64,000 nucleotides of DNA from Undibacterium sp049340185 (GCF_049340185.1 NZ_JBMPPC010000004.1:310001-374000), one strand, 5' to 3'; counted from the stretch's first letter, positions 17,049 to 26,633 are shown. Notes: a model not told the origin generated them from the letters alone. Translations and numbers: made by a program.

Positions 17049-18080
17049 TCAATTACTTTGTTTCAGCGCAAATTCGACGATCGTTGTTTGCGGACTGGAG
17101 ATAGGGGCGTAACGCCATTGTGATGCGGCAGCAATGACTTCTTTGTCGAAGTACTTTAGAGGCTTCGATTTGATGATATCGACCTGGTTGACTTTGCCGT
17201 CTGTGCCGATGCTGATACGGGCGCTGACGACTCCCTCAGTGACTCCTGCCTGGATTGCAGTTTGCGGAAATACTGGCTGTACGCTGGACATCAACTTCAA
17301 TGCATTTTGAAAATTAAAATCAACCACTTTGGTTTGCGGCGCTGGTAGCGGTGCGTATCGCCACTGCGCTGCGGCTGTCATCACCTCCTTGTCGAACACC
17401 TTGACTGGCCTGGCTTTAAGGATCTCGACCTGAGTCACTTTACCGTCGACGCCAATGCTGAGGCGCGCACTTACACTGCCCTCGGTTATTCCGGCAAGTA
17501 CAGCTGCAGAGGGAAATGCGGGCGGCACACTCGAAATCAGTCTCGGCGCAAGCTGATCCGGTACAAGTTGAACTGATGTAGTTGCAGGCGTAGTTGCCGG
17601 AGTCGTTGCCGGTACTGCGACCGTAGCGCCTGAAGTCAGCGTTACCGCCGGTTGCGCAGAGGTCGCTTGCGATGTTTTCTGTGCATTGGCTACCACGGCT
17701 GGGGTGGACTCATTCGTTCTGACAAGGACAGCGGGAGGCTGTGTAGCAACTGCCGGTGATTTTGGCAGCTCATGTACAGGAACTGGTATCGGTGCCGGTG
17801 TCGACTTAAGCTCTCGTTCTGCCAAGATCTGCTTCTGCTTTGCCTCTTCCGCCAACTGGGCCGGTGTTTTAGTCGATGCCATTTCCATCCATTTAGTCAC
17901 ATCGGCCGTTTCCTCGGTATGGCGGATCGCATTTTTTACCAGTCCGGTCGGTGCAGATGGTGCCTGAGCAGAGACGGACGCCGTGCTGGACGCCGATTCT
18001 GTTGCAGATTTTTTTTGACATGCTGCAAGCATTGCAAACGCACAGAAAATACACAAGCTCGTCTCAACAGAATGTCTCAT
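17049..18080 (-). CDS. lipoprotein with two tandem TonB C-terminal domains
   Basis: 343 residues. The N-terminus is a lipoprotein signal with lipobox LAAC (Cys21), so the protein is lipid-anchored; ordinary TonB has a transmembrane helix for ExbBD contact. A long Ala/Pro/Thr-rich linker (about 25-185, with several ATTPATT-like repeats) follows. Then come two clearly homologous TonB-C modules (about 190-260 and 265-340), each with PxFPxxAxxAGxTEGxVSARxSIG, DGKVxQV and FDKEVxxAAxQWRYAP. It precedes nothing but its own downstream gap and lies next to a TonB-dependent receptor gene. The role may be contacting receptors or envelope stress sensing; energy transduction is doubtful without a TM anchor. 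Confidence 0.82.
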   Translation of the reverse strand: MRHSVETSLCIFCAFAMLAACQKKSATESASSTASVSAQAPSAPTGLVKNAIRHTEETADVTKWMEMASTKTPAQLAEEAKQKQILAERELKSTPAPIPVPVHELPKSPAVATQPPAVLVRTNESTPAVVANAQKTSQATSAQPAVTLTSGATVAVPATTPATTPATTSVQLVPDQLAPRLISSVPPAFPSAAVLAGITEGSVSARLSIGVDGKVTQVEILKARPVKVFDKEVMTAAAQWRYAPLPAPQTKVVDFNFQNALKLMSSVQPVFPQTAIQAGVTEGVVSARISIGTDGKVNQVDIIKSKPLKYFDKEVIAAASQWRYAPISSPQTTIVEFALKQSN

Positions 18081-18284
18081 CGCCCAGTCTCCGTTTATCT
18101 ATTTTATTGTGCATTACTACGAACGGGGACTTGATATTTTTTGTTCTTTTCTACTTACCCGACTCGTTAAATTCATACTAAAGCGAGAAATGAATATGAG
18201 CAAATAGTGTAGCTACATTTAGTTGTTTATCGAACGCATTCTTGCTCTTTGATTATTGTCACCATCAGGGAAAGGCTAAAACAA

Positions 18285-18314
18285 AAAACCTCTTCTTTTC
18301 AGAGAAGAGGTTTT
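18285..18314 (-). terminator. terminator of the TonB-dependent receptor gene
   Basis: AAAACCTCTTCT (18285-18296) pairs with AGAAGAGGTTTT (18303-18314). On the minus strand the stem is followed by a T-rich run. Confidence 0.85.
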
Positions 18315-18342
18315 AGATAAATACTAAGGCGAGGATCAGCTA

Positions 18343-20565
18343 TTAGAAATCTGCACTGATCGAAACACCCCAGCTGCGCTCAGCCTGAAAGCTGTATTGA
18401 TCGAATGCGACACCCTTACTATTGGCAGATACCGACGTCACGTCCTGCTTATTCAGCAAATTATTGATACCGATCTGTGTCTTGATGTTTTTGACCAAGG
18501 CTCCCATTTCTTTCCAGCGATAACCAACGGTCAGGTCGGTAGTCGTGTAAGCAGCAATTTTATATGCGGCCGGTTCGCCGTCTTTACCGTATTGGGATCC
18601 GACTGTTTTTGCGATCAGTGATCCATACAAACCGTTGGCTTTGTAAAGGACTCCAAATGCTGAGGTCGACTCTGGCGCTTTCGCGACCTGCAGGTTGGTA
18701 TCTTTGGTTTTTGCGCTGTTAATTGATCCATTCACGTGCAAAGAAAAACCACTGCCGACATAGTAAGTCGCCGCCGCTTCCATACCTTTATAAACAACAC
18801 CACCCTGGTTGTAATACACCAGATCATTGCCGGTACCCGTGGAAGCAATTTTGTTATTGAAATCGATGTAATACACATCCGCATCAAATGTCAGATTGCT
18901 AGACTGATGCACGGTACCCAACTGATAATTCGTTGACGTCTGCGGTTTAGGTGTACTCAGGTTAGGATTGTTCACATAGAACATCGACAAATCCGGCACC
19001 AGAAAACCTTTGGCAACCTGCGCGTATGCCGACCATTCTTTATTGACGCTGTAATTCACGGTCAAAAAAGGGAGAGTGGTCGAGTAGGTCTGATCTGCCT
19101 GAGTAGGAATGCGCGTTGTCTGATTAACCGGGGCGTCCAAAGAACGCTGGAAATTTACATACTTCACGCCAGGCGTTACCGTCCATTGAGGCGCGACTGC
19201 CCATTCAAATTCAATAAAAGGCTGGTACTGCTTCCATGAAGAACGCTGGTCGTAGGAAATCGTTTTTGGTGCTGTCGATTCCTTCGGATTAGGAACGCCT
19301 AATGTCCAGTCAAGATCATACGTATGACGGTTGGTGTTTGAACTTTCCAGCCAGACACCAGCACGCAATAAGCCGGCGTCGAGTCTATTCGTTGCCTTGA
19401 AAATATCACCGTTCACACGATACGAATTCAGCTTGTTATAACCAGGGACATTCTTATTGCCTGCCGGTCCGGCTTTTGTGCCGTTAGCGGTAGCACCGCT
19501 GGCATCCTGCCCAGAGTAGGTATCGTTATTGTAGGCATAGGTATACAGCACGTTATCGATGCCCCAGCCTGCCAATTTTATTTGCAGGCGGATATATTCA
19601 AAATCCGTCGTCTTGTTATTGTAGTTATAGCCAAAATAATTCTGACTCGTTGGATCATTGTTCAAAGCGTAGTTTTTGCCAAATTGCGCAACCTGACTCA
19701 GGGTCGAGGGTCCTTTATCCGGCACATAGCTATGAATTTTGTTATAAGTAGAAAATACCGTAACGACGGTATCGCTACCAAAATTGCGTTGTGCCTTGAA
19801 CTGATAATTGTCTTCGGTCACGCCACTGCATGACAGATAGCCGTCCGTGCTTAAACGCGAGGCATTGAACATAAAGCTCATGTCACCAAAATTGGCGAGC
19901 TGGCCGCTATCAATCTGCGCACCCAGCATCTTGGTATTCCATGAACCAAACGTTGCATATGGGGTGAAATGGAAATCTGGCGATAATTCTTTAGAAAACA
20001 GATTAATAGATCCGCCGAAAGTCGCTTGCCCGAGGTTGCTGGCGTTACCCGGACCACGCTCAATCACCATGCCGCCAATAATCCGTGCGGGGAAATAGGA
20101 TGTGGAGTGATGTGTAGGATTGTTGGTATCGCCAAAAGGAATACCGTCATACGTCATATTGTATTCGCCATCCTGAAAGCCACGCAGAGTAACTTTAGTT
20201 TCCGCCAGACCAGGGCCATTTGCGGAAACGCCGCCGCCAACACTAGGAGCGATACGGGCAACTGCATTGAAGTCGGCGAGCGGTGTCACCGCTTGTTCAA
20301 TAAAGGTGGCGGTGATGATGGACTGCGGCTGCGTCGCTTTTAATGATGCCTGAACCGGTGCACGATTGGCAGCGCTAGAACCAGTGATCACCACTTTATC
20401 TTTGATCGCATTGGCATCCAGGGCGGAGCCGGATTCAACTACGGCATCTTGTGCCACTACCACGCTTTGCGCCTGGGAATAGGTTTGCGCGGTCATTAAG
20501 CTGACGGCGATCAATACTTGTGCCGACATGACGCGACGGGTAAATTGCTGCTTGCGATCCATCAT
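18343..20565 (-). CDS. TonB-dependent outer-membrane receptor
   Basis: 740 residues. It has a signal peptide ending near AQTYSQAQS-VVV, a plug domain (about 60-190) with DFNAVARIAPSVGG, VTLRGFQDGEYNMTYDGIPF and IERGPGNASNLGQATFGGSINL, and a beta barrel ending in SWGVSISADF with terminal Phe. The TonB-box-like stretch KDKVVITGSS is near residue 55. The plug pattern is of the general siderophore/nutrient receptor type; no substrate is implied by sequence. Upstream on the same strand lies the metallophosphoesterase lipoprotein, separated by a terminator, and downstream the TonB-domain lipoprotein. AGGAAGG precedes two tandem ATGs (20565, 20562). Confidence 0.9.
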   Translation of the reverse strand: MMDRKQQFTRRVMSAQVLIAVSLMTAQTYSQAQSVVVAQDAVVESGSALDANAIKDKVVITGSSAANRAPVQASLKATQPQSIITATFIEQAVTPLADFNAVARIAPSVGGGVSANGPGLAETKVTLRGFQDGEYNMTYDGIPFGDTNNPTHHSTSYFPARIIGGMVIERGPGNASNLGQATFGGSINLFSKELSPDFHFTPYATFGSWNTKMLGAQIDSGQLANFGDMSFMFNASRLSTDGYLSCSGVTEDNYQFKAQRNFGSDTVVTVFSTYNKIHSYVPDKGPSTLSQVAQFGKNYALNNDPTSQNYFGYNYNNKTTDFEYIRLQIKLAGWGIDNVLYTYAYNNDTYSGQDASGATANGTKAGPAGNKNVPGYNKLNSYRVNGDIFKATNRLDAGLLRAGVWLESSNTNRHTYDLDWTLGVPNPKESTAPKTISYDQRSSWKQYQPFIEFEWAVAPQWTVTPGVKYVNFQRSLDAPVNQTTRIPTQADQTYSTTLPFLTVNYSVNKEWSAYAQVAKGFLVPDLSMFYVNNPNLSTPKPQTSTNYQLGTVHQSSNLTFDADVYYIDFNNKIASTGTGNDLVYYNQGGVVYKGMEAAATYYVGSGFSLHVNGSINSAKTKDTNLQVAKAPESTSAFGVLYKANGLYGSLIAKTVGSQYGKDGEPAAYKIAAYTTTDLTVGYRWKEMGALVKNIKTQIGINNLLNKQDVTSVSANSKGVAFDQYSFQAERSWGVSISADF

Positions 20566-20670
20566 ATTGCCTTCCTGATTATTTCTCGGTGGGTAAAAAT
20601 TCCACGAGTGTAGGAAAGCGCTATGACGTGATGATGAACAAAAAATGACAATTCAATGACACTACAACAA

Positions 20671-20700
20671 AAAAACGGAGCACTTGACTCCGCTTTTTTT
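20671..20700 (-). terminator. terminator of the metallophosphoesterase gene
   Basis: CGGAG (20676-20680) pairs with CTCCG (20688-20692), flanked by A-run and T-run. The element could work on both strands, but only the minus-strand gene ends here. Confidence 0.7.
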
Positions 20701-20757
20701 AATTGCCCATTTTTTGACTAGCTTGTACTGAGCTTATTACTTTAGTTATTACTTAGG

Positions 20758-22242
20758 TTATTGCGTCATGAGTTTGCATTTTGTTTTGCCATCTGACATC
20801 AGGCACGCCGTCATGAGTTTGCCCGTCTTGTCCCAGGACTGCATTTTCCAGCCTTCAGCAATCCGCTCCATAGTCATGAATCCGACTTCATTCGAATTAC
20901 TGAAATGATCGACCTCTGCAGCAGAAAAAGGTGTGGTGCCAGCAGGTATCTGATTTGGCAACGCCTGATCCAAAGAGGATCCTCCGTTACCGGAGACGAA
21001 TTGTGTCGGATGACCGGATGTAAAACTGATCGCCTCAAACAAATGCACATGGCCAGATAAGGTTGCATGTACTTTGCTTGGGAACAGTCGTACCGGATGA
21101 TAGTTTTGCATCAGGCTTTGCAAAGCCGCGTTGCCTGGTTTAAATTCGACGGCTTCCCCTTTTTTCCGGTCCGATGCAAACCCGAGTATCGGATGATGAT
21201 TGATAAAGAAATTAAAATCCGCCTGCTCGGACAACTGATCCACCGCCTGAAATTGTTGCATATAAATTGCATAGGCAGGATCGGTTTTCGCGATTGCTTT
21301 ACCCGGAATTTTGGCAGAATCAAACACGATGAGTTGCGCGTTTTGTTCTCCAAATTTACCCAGTGGCACGGCATAAGGCGGACTGTAGTCACCACCCATA
21401 TCGTCCTGCTCCAGATTGCAATCACGCCCCGCCTGTAAAGGACGTGGGTCCATCATGCGCCACCAGCCTTGTCCTGCACGAATACAGGATTCATGGTTGC
21501 CGCGAACAACAACCCAGGGAGCGACTTTGAGCAAAGGGGCTGCTGGCGTAAAAAAATCCGCCTTCCAGGTATCCCAGCCATAACCCCATGGACTGCCTGC
21601 GCACTCAGCATTACCTTCAGGGCAACGGTTCTCACGATAGTGGTAATCACCGACGTGAATCACCAGATCGGGTTTAAATTCTGCCGCCGTTTTGATCACA
21701 TCATAAAAAGCCCATTTACTCGCATCATTGCATGGCTGAAAATAATTATCGGCCTTTTTCAGGCGACAACCGGTATCGCCGATCACCAGAATTTTTTGCG
21801 GCACCGGCTTCGGTAAGGGCAAAGTCTGGCCATTGATACTAGCTACTCTGGTCGCTGGATTGAGAATCGCTTCACAGGTCAACACCGGAAAATCCGATGC
21901 TTTGGAGTCCTCGGTACTACTCGCCGTCTTACGTTGTGCGACGCTGCCCGAAGCGGCACGCACGGTCATAGTCTGGGCAACGCCGTCTTGTATCAGAACT
22001 GGGCACATAGTTGCTCCGGTAATACTGCGGGCAATCGCCTGGCCTTGTTCACCCAATACGACCCAGTTAAAGCCTTGTTCCGAAACAAGAGCGCGCTGAG
22101 ATACTGTCGATGTTTGTGATGATATAGAGGTGACGGAAGTCACCGGTGCCGTCGTACTGCAGGCGCTGAATGCACCAATAAGGCCAACGATAATTAATCG
22201 CTGAAGGCAGTATAACGAAGTAGAAGAAAAACCATGCTTCAT
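20758..22242 (-). CDS. metallophosphoesterase lipoprotein
   Basis: 494 residues with a lipoprotein signal (lipobox FSAC, about residue 28). The calcineurin-like phosphoesterase motifs appear in order: LVIGDTGCR (D-x), PDLVIHVGDYHY (GD-x2), VVVRGNHESC (GNHE), FINHHPILGF and ATLSGHVHLFE (GH-x-H). All dinuclear-metal ligands are therefore present. A first ~130-residue region with two short modules before the catalytic domain is not recognised. The probable role is extracytoplasmic phosphomonoester or diester hydrolysis, anchored to the envelope. Its position upstream of a TonB receptor and near the PstS-like/porin pair suggests phosphate scavenging, as inference only. Confidence 0.85.
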   Translation of the reverse strand: MKHGFSSTSLYCLQRLIIVGLIGAFSACSTTAPVTSVTSISSQTSTVSQRALVSEQGFNWVVLGEQGQAIARSITGATMCPVLIQDGVAQTMTVRAASGSVAQRKTASSTEDSKASDFPVLTCEAILNPATRVASINGQTLPLPKPVPQKILVIGDTGCRLKKADNYFQPCNDASKWAFYDVIKTAAEFKPDLVIHVGDYHYRENRCPEGNAECAGSPWGYGWDTWKADFFTPAAPLLKVAPWVVVRGNHESCIRAGQGWWRMMDPRPLQAGRDCNLEQDDMGGDYSPPYAVPLGKFGEQNAQLIVFDSAKIPGKAIAKTDPAYAIYMQQFQAVDQLSEQADFNFFINHHPILGFASDRKKGEAVEFKPGNAALQSLMQNYHPVRLFPSKVHATLSGHVHLFEAISFTSGHPTQFVSGNGGSSLDQALPNQIPAGTTPFSAAEVDHFSNSNEVGFMTMERIAEGWKMQSWDKTGKLMTACLMSDGKTKCKLMTQ

Positions 22243-22410
22243 GAAATATCCCGGGCTATCAATGACGAAAAATATGTCTCATATAGCTTAACCGCAATTT
22301 GTTTCCGGGGGATGAATCGGGATTGTATATTCTTGTAACCTAGAATTATTGATTAATCTGTGCGGAGAATGTGATGCGTCAGAAAAATTTTTTATGCCGA
22401 CGGTGCATAA

Positions 22411-22437
22411 AAAAAAGAGTCGTTACTGACTCCCTTT
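22411..22437 (-). terminator. terminator of the small TonB-C gene
   Basis: GAGTC (22417-22421) pairs with GACTC (22428-22432). The minus strand continues with seven T's. Confidence 0.65.
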
Positions 22438-22452
22438 TTGTATTGTTGAACA

Positions 22453-22803
22453 TTATTGCATGACCCAAGCGAAGGAAATATTGTCCCATTTATTTGGCTT
22501 GCTATGGCTGGCGAGGGACTTGAAATTACAGTCTTTCAAGGCAGTCAGAGAGGCATTGTCCAAGCTGCGATAGCCGCTGGATTTGACCACCTTTGCGTCA
22601 ACCACCTTACCCTCTTCGTTCGTCATGAATTGTAATTTCACCAGGCCTTCTTCACTCAGGCTGATCGATTTATCAGGGTAAGCCGGAATATCGCAGCTCT
22701 TTGTTTCAAACGGATTTTTTGCCTCGCTGGCAAAAACTTGCGCAGAAACTACAGACATGAACAAGGCAGAGATAGCGCACAAACGACGAGTAGTGATGAA
22801 CAT
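22453..22803 (-). CDS. small periplasmic TonB C-terminal-domain protein
   Basis: 116 residues: signal peptide (AISALFMSVVSAQVFA-SEA), then a single TonB-C-like module with CDIPAYPDKSISLSEEGLVKLQF, EGKVVDAKVVKSSGYRSLDNASL and ALKDCNF. It has no TM anchor and no proline-rich spacer, so it is a free periplasmic module. Two cysteines (in SCDIP and KDCNF) may form a disulfide; the paralogue at 30518-30865 has both at the same places. GGAGGATGT precedes the ATG. The function of such stand-alone modules is not established. Confidence 0.78.
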   Translation of the reverse strand: MFITTRRLCAISALFMSVVSAQVFASEAKNPFETKSCDIPAYPDKSISLSEEGLVKLQFMTNEEGKVVDAKVVKSSGYRSLDNASLTALKDCNFKSLASHSKPNKWDNISFAWVMQ

Positions 22804-23132
22804 ACATCCTCCGAAAATTTGAGATGAGAGTGAAGCAAATGGCGACGCAATAGTGGCTGCAAGATGTTTGATTCGTTCCTAAAAACGCTGCAGGTGGATT
22901 CACTATAAAGAGCAATTCATCTCATTAAAAATTGATTATTCGAATAGGAGATATTCCCAAAAACCATAATAGTTGCCTTGCATCAAGGCAGTGCGAGAGG
23001 GCATATTCGCTTGATATTACTTTTCTCCAGGCCAGTGCAGATATCGTCTGTCCAGCACTATTCATGCGCTTTTTCTATCTGATTTGGTGCAATAAATTTT
23101 TTCTGTTTTTTTAAAAAAAACTGGTTTTTTTG
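22804..23132. other. 329-base gap, nothing recognised
   Basis: AT-rich region between the TonB-C gene start and the ogt gene end. No RNA, repeat or clear terminator was seen; a T-rich run near 23098-23130 lies just beyond the ogt stop but has no good hairpin. Confidence 0.4.
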
Positions 23133-23618
23133 TCAGGCGAATAAAGATGCCTCTTCTAACGCTAACAAACGCTGTTTGTTTTGCACGCCTCCGGCATAAC
23201 CGGTCAATGCGCCATTGCCTGCAATCACACGGTGGCAGGGGATAATGATGGAAATAGGATTACGCCCGTTGGCAGCACCCACCGCGCGTACAGCCGCCGG
23301 ATGCTGAATCTGTTTCGCCAGTTCGCCATAACTAACGGTGGTGCCGTAAGGGATGCGGCGCAAGGCTTGCCAGACCGTTTGCTGAAATGCAGTTCCAGCA
23401 GAGCAATCCAGCGGCAGATCAAAGTCTTGGCGTTGCCCGGCAAAGTACTCAGCCAGTTGATGTCGTGCCCGCTGCAAGACAGGATGATCAGCTTGCTCAT
23501 GCCAGCCTTGGCATCCTTTGAAATGTTTATGTTCTTCAAAATAAACGCCCGCTAATCCCTGCTGACTGGCGGCAATTAACAACATGCCGACCGGACTTGG
23601 ATAATTTATATAAAACAT
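23133..23618 (-). CDS. ogt: methylated-DNA--protein-cysteine methyltransferase
   Basis: Suicide repair of O6-methylguanine and O4-methylthymine. The start is the ATG at 23618 with AAGGAAA upstream. The 161-residue protein has the N-terminal ribonuclease-like domain followed by the DNA-binding domain. The active site IIIPCHRVI has Cys128, and GTTVSYGELA and AVGAANGRNP are the helix-turn-helix and arginine-finger segments. It lies 64 bases after the Ada-AlkA fusion gene on the same strand, giving a two-gene alkylation repair module. The fusion protein lacks this very domain, so the two genes together reconstruct the functions of Ada plus AlkA. Confidence 0.94.
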   Translation of the reverse strand: MFYINYPSPVGMLLIAASQQGLAGVYFEEHKHFKGCQGWHEQADHPVLQRARHQLAEYFAGQRQDFDLPLDCSAGTAFQQTVWQALRRIPYGTTVSYGELAKQIQHPAAVRAVGAANGRNPISIIIPCHRVIAGNGALTGYAGGVQNKQRLLALEEASLFA

Positions 23619-23682
23619 CGTCGTTTCCTTATTTATTAAATTCAACATATTCTGCGCATGAACGAACCCGCTTATTTCTTAT

Positions 23683-25179
23683 TTATTCCTTACTTAGCGA
23701 ATGCCATAACAGTAAAGCTGCATAAGCGCGCCAGGGCGACCATATGGCAGCACGCGCCAACAATTGTTTTTCAGTCAGACGGGTATCCGGTGCAATCGCC
23801 GCTGCTTTTTGTAAAGCCAGATCACCTGCCGGAAACGCATCGGGATAACGTAGTGCACGTAAAGCGATGTATTGCGCCGTCCATTCACCAATACCGACTA
23901 TGGTTTTTAGCTCGGTGACGACATCGTCAAAACCTCGTCCTGATTGCCTTTGCAAACCTCCGCTGAGTGCAAAACGGGCGACGTTTTGTATCGTCGCGGC
24001 ACGGGTTCCGGGCACACCAATTCCGGCGATGTCTTCCACGGGCAATCCGGCAAGCCGCTCCGGGCTGGGGAAATGAAAACCTACTGCAGCAAACGGCGTG
24101 CTGACCGGTTCGCCAAATCGTTGCACCAGACGCCCCGAAACAGTCGTGGCACCGGCAACGCTGACTTGCTGCCCGAGTACCGCACGAATAGCCAGTTCAA
24201 ATACATTAAAAGCGCCAGGCACTCGCAAACCCGGCGTCCTCGCTAGTTGTACCGCCAATAAAGGATCAGTCGCCAGATGCGCTTGAATCACGACAGGATT
24301 GGCCTCCAGATCGCATAATTGTCTGACCTTGGCGATCAACGGCATCAACACGGAGGACAGACCAGGTGCCACTTGCAAAGCGATCTGCTGTTTGTCAGGC
24401 AGATGGCTGATTTGTAACCAGCCAGTTTTACCTTCGAGCTGGACGCTGCGCACATATGAGGCTTTACCGTCCTGCTCAATCACAGCCTCTAGCCCCGGCA
24501 TGGCCCGACCGCGCAGATACGCCAGCAAGGCGTCCCAGGCAAACGGTGGCCGGTAAGCAAGGCGCAATACCATTCCGTCGCTCTCGGCAGCAGCGGTACG
24601 GCGTATTGATCCGGGTGCCATTTTGTAACGCTCGGCAAATAAGGCGTTGAAGCGACGCACACTACCGAAGCCTGCGGCATACGCGACGTCCGTCATCGGC
24701 AGATGGGTTTCCTGCAATAGTTTTTTGGCGAATAACAGGCGCTGTGTCTGCGCTAATTCGACCGGAGTCACCCCAAACTGTTGCTGCAATACGCGTCGTA
24801 ACTGCCGCGACGATAGGCCAACCTGCTCCGCAAGCGCTTCAATTCCGCTTTCATTCAATGCTCCTGCAGCGATACGTTGCCACACGGCATATGCCAGATT
24901 TTGCTGAAGTGCATAGGGCGCTAATTCAGGACGACAACGCAGGCAGGGACGAAAACCCGCGGCTTCGGCTGCCGCTGCAGAACTGTAAAAGCTGCACGAT
25001 GATGGGCGCGGCGTTCTGACTGAACAGATTGGGCGACAATATATTCCAGTCGTACTCACACCAGTAAAAAAGACGCCATCGAAACGACTATCTTTGGCAG
25101 ACAACGCCCGATAGTAATAATGATCACGCTCAGCGTCATCCTGAAAATGTGAGGGAAAAGCGAAAGTATCCATAAGCAT
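23683..25179 (-). CDS. Ada-type regulator fused to AlkA 3-methyladenine DNA glycosylase
   Basis: 498-residue three-part protein. The N-terminal Ada zinc domain (about 20-90) has four cysteines at 48, 52, 79 and 82; Cys48 would be the methylphosphotriester acceptor. An AraC-type DNA-binding domain follows (about 95-195; VAYAAGFGSVRRFNALF). Then comes AlkA (about 205-495) with the N-terminal AlkA domain and a helix-hairpin-helix glycosylase: LGQQVSVAGA, VGIGEWTAQYIALRAL and the catalytic Asp453 in FPAGDLALQ. It couples sensing of methylated DNA backbone with excision of alkylated bases and probably activates its own operon. The Ada C-terminal methyltransferase part is absent, supplied by the adjacent ogt. 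This fusion is known in other bacteria. Confidence 0.92.
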   Translation of the reverse strand: MLMDTFAFPSHFQDDAERDHYYYRALSAKDSRFDGVFFTGVSTTGIYCRPICSVRTPRPSSCSFYSSAAAAEAAGFRPCLRCRPELAPYALQQNLAYAVWQRIAAGALNESGIEALAEQVGLSSRQLRRVLQQQFGVTPVELAQTQRLLFAKKLLQETHLPMTDVAYAAGFGSVRRFNALFAERYKMAPGSIRRTAAAESDGMVLRLAYRPPFAWDALLAYLRGRAMPGLEAVIEQDGKASYVRSVQLEGKTGWLQISHLPDKQQIALQVAPGLSSVLMPLIAKVRQLCDLEANPVVIQAHLATDPLLAVQLARTPGLRVPGAFNVFELAIRAVLGQQVSVAGATTVSGRLVQRFGEPVSTPFAAVGFHFPSPERLAGLPVEDIAGIGVPGTRAATIQNVARFALSGGLQRQSGRGFDDVVTELKTIVGIGEWTAQYIALRALRYPDAFPAGDLALQKAAAIAPDTRLTEKQLLARAAIWSPWRAYAALLLWHSLSKE

Positions 25180-25390
25180 CTTTATACGGCATTCTCATTA
25201 GACGATCTAGCCGTTTTCGGACAGATCAGGCTGATGATGTCCAACACCTCAGCGCAGTTAAATATCTGACTGCTTGCGGCAACAAGTACTGCACCAAAGC
25301 GTCATGGTCAAAGCAGCAGTCCACATGACAATGCGGTTTGCGCTACACTCGATTTCCGGCTTTACTTACTCGTTTTTTGCGAAATCTCTC

Positions 25391-26632
25391 ATGACCTCCT
25401 CCGCATCCCACAATTCCACTGCGCCTGTGAGCGCCCCAGATCTGAAAACCGTGCTGCTGGCGAGCGGTTTTATCCTGACCCTGGCAATGGGTGTACGACA
25501 CGGTTTTGGCTTCTGGCTGCAACCAATCTCACAGGCACATGGCTGGACACGCGAAACCTATTCGCTTGCCAACGCGATGCAAAATCTGATGTGGGGCGTC
25601 TTTGGTCCGTTCGCCGGAATGGTGATCGATAAGTTTGGTACGGCACGGGTGATTGTGGTTGGCGCGTTCTTATATGTCGCGGGATTATTGTGGATGGCGA
25701 TGGTTGATCAGCCGGGCTTATTTATCATGGGATCCGGTATCCTGATTGGTGCGGCACTCGCATGTACCTCATTCGGCGCAGTCAGTGGCATCATCGGCCG
25801 TAGTGCTCCCGAGGCCAAGCGCTCATGGGCGTTTGGCATGTCCTCTGCAGCCAGCTCTTTCGGCCAGTTTGTGATGATGCCGGTCGAACAGCAACTGATC
25901 AATCATACGGGCTGGCAAAATGCATTTTATATCCTGGCCGCTATGCTGCTGGCAGTTATGCTGCCAATGGCCTATAAGCTGCGCGAGCCGCCGCTGGTGC
26001 ATGCAAGCGGTCCGCAGCAAAGTATTATGGAAGCGATCCGCGAAGCCTTTGCTTACAAGCCTTTTTTGCTGTTAGTCGCTGGCTATTTTGTATGCGGCTT
26101 CCAGGTGGTATTTATCGGTGTACATATGCCAGCGTATTTGAAAGATAAAGGCATCATGGATCCGAATGTGGCGGTGATCGCTCTGGCGCTGATAGGCTTG
26201 TTTAATATTTTCGGCTCTTACTATGCAGGCAAACTCGGTGGCATGTTTCCCAAGCGCTATCTGTTGTCGTCAATTTATATCAGCCGGAGCGTCGTCATTG
26301 GTCTGTTTCTGCTGGCACCGTTATCCGCGTATTCTGTGTATATTTTTGCTGCCGCGATGGGGGTATTATGGCTGTCAACTGTGCCGCTGACTAATGGCGT
26401 CATTGCTGGAATTTTTGGTCTCAAATATCTATCGATGCTGTCGGGATTCGTGTTCTTTTCGCATCAGGTGGGCAGCTTCCTCGGTGTCTGGCTGGGTGGT
26501 TATATCTATACCCGCATGGGTAATTATGATGTGGTCTGGATGGTCGTTCTGGCACTGGGAGTATTTGCGGCGCTGGTGAATCTGCCTATCAATGAGAAAC
26601 CCATCACGCGCACGACGGCCGTCGCGGCTTGA
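25391..26632 (+). CDS. MFS transporter (oxalate/formate antiporter-like group)
   Basis: The start is the ATG at 25391; the frame is open further left but without a good site. 413 residues and 12 predicted helices, beginning VLLASGFILTLAMGVRHGFGFWLQPI. The first half has the MFS loop GMVIDKFGTARVIVVG and the helix-5 region GFGQFVMMPVEQQL-like SSFGQFVMM; a central cytoplasmic loop follows, then six more helices. The pattern, with a long N-terminal signature, fits the OFA/monocarboxylate group rather than sugar or drug carriers. The gene is followed directly by a 43-codon frame (TGATATG), so the two are translationally coupled. The substrate is unknown; a small carboxylate is a guess. Confidence 0.85.
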   Translation: MTSSASHNSTAPVSAPDLKTVLLASGFILTLAMGVRHGFGFWLQPISQAHGWTRETYSLANAMQNLMWGVFGPFAGMVIDKFGTARVIVVGAFLYVAGLLWMAMVDQPGLFIMGSGILIGAALACTSFGAVSGIIGRSAPEAKRSWAFGMSSAASSFGQFVMMPVEQQLINHTGWQNAFYILAAMLLAVMLPMAYKLREPPLVHASGPQQSIMEAIREAFAYKPFLLLVAGYFVCGFQVVFIGVHMPAYLKDKGIMDPNVAVIALALIGLFNIFGSYYAGKLGGMFPKRYLLSSIYISRSVVIGLFLLAPLSAYSVYIFAAAMGVLWLSTVPLTNGVIAGIFGLKYLSMLSGFVFFSHQVGSFLGVWLGGYIYTRMGNYDVVWMVVLALGVFAALVNLPINEKPITRTTAVAA

Positions 26633-26633
26633 T

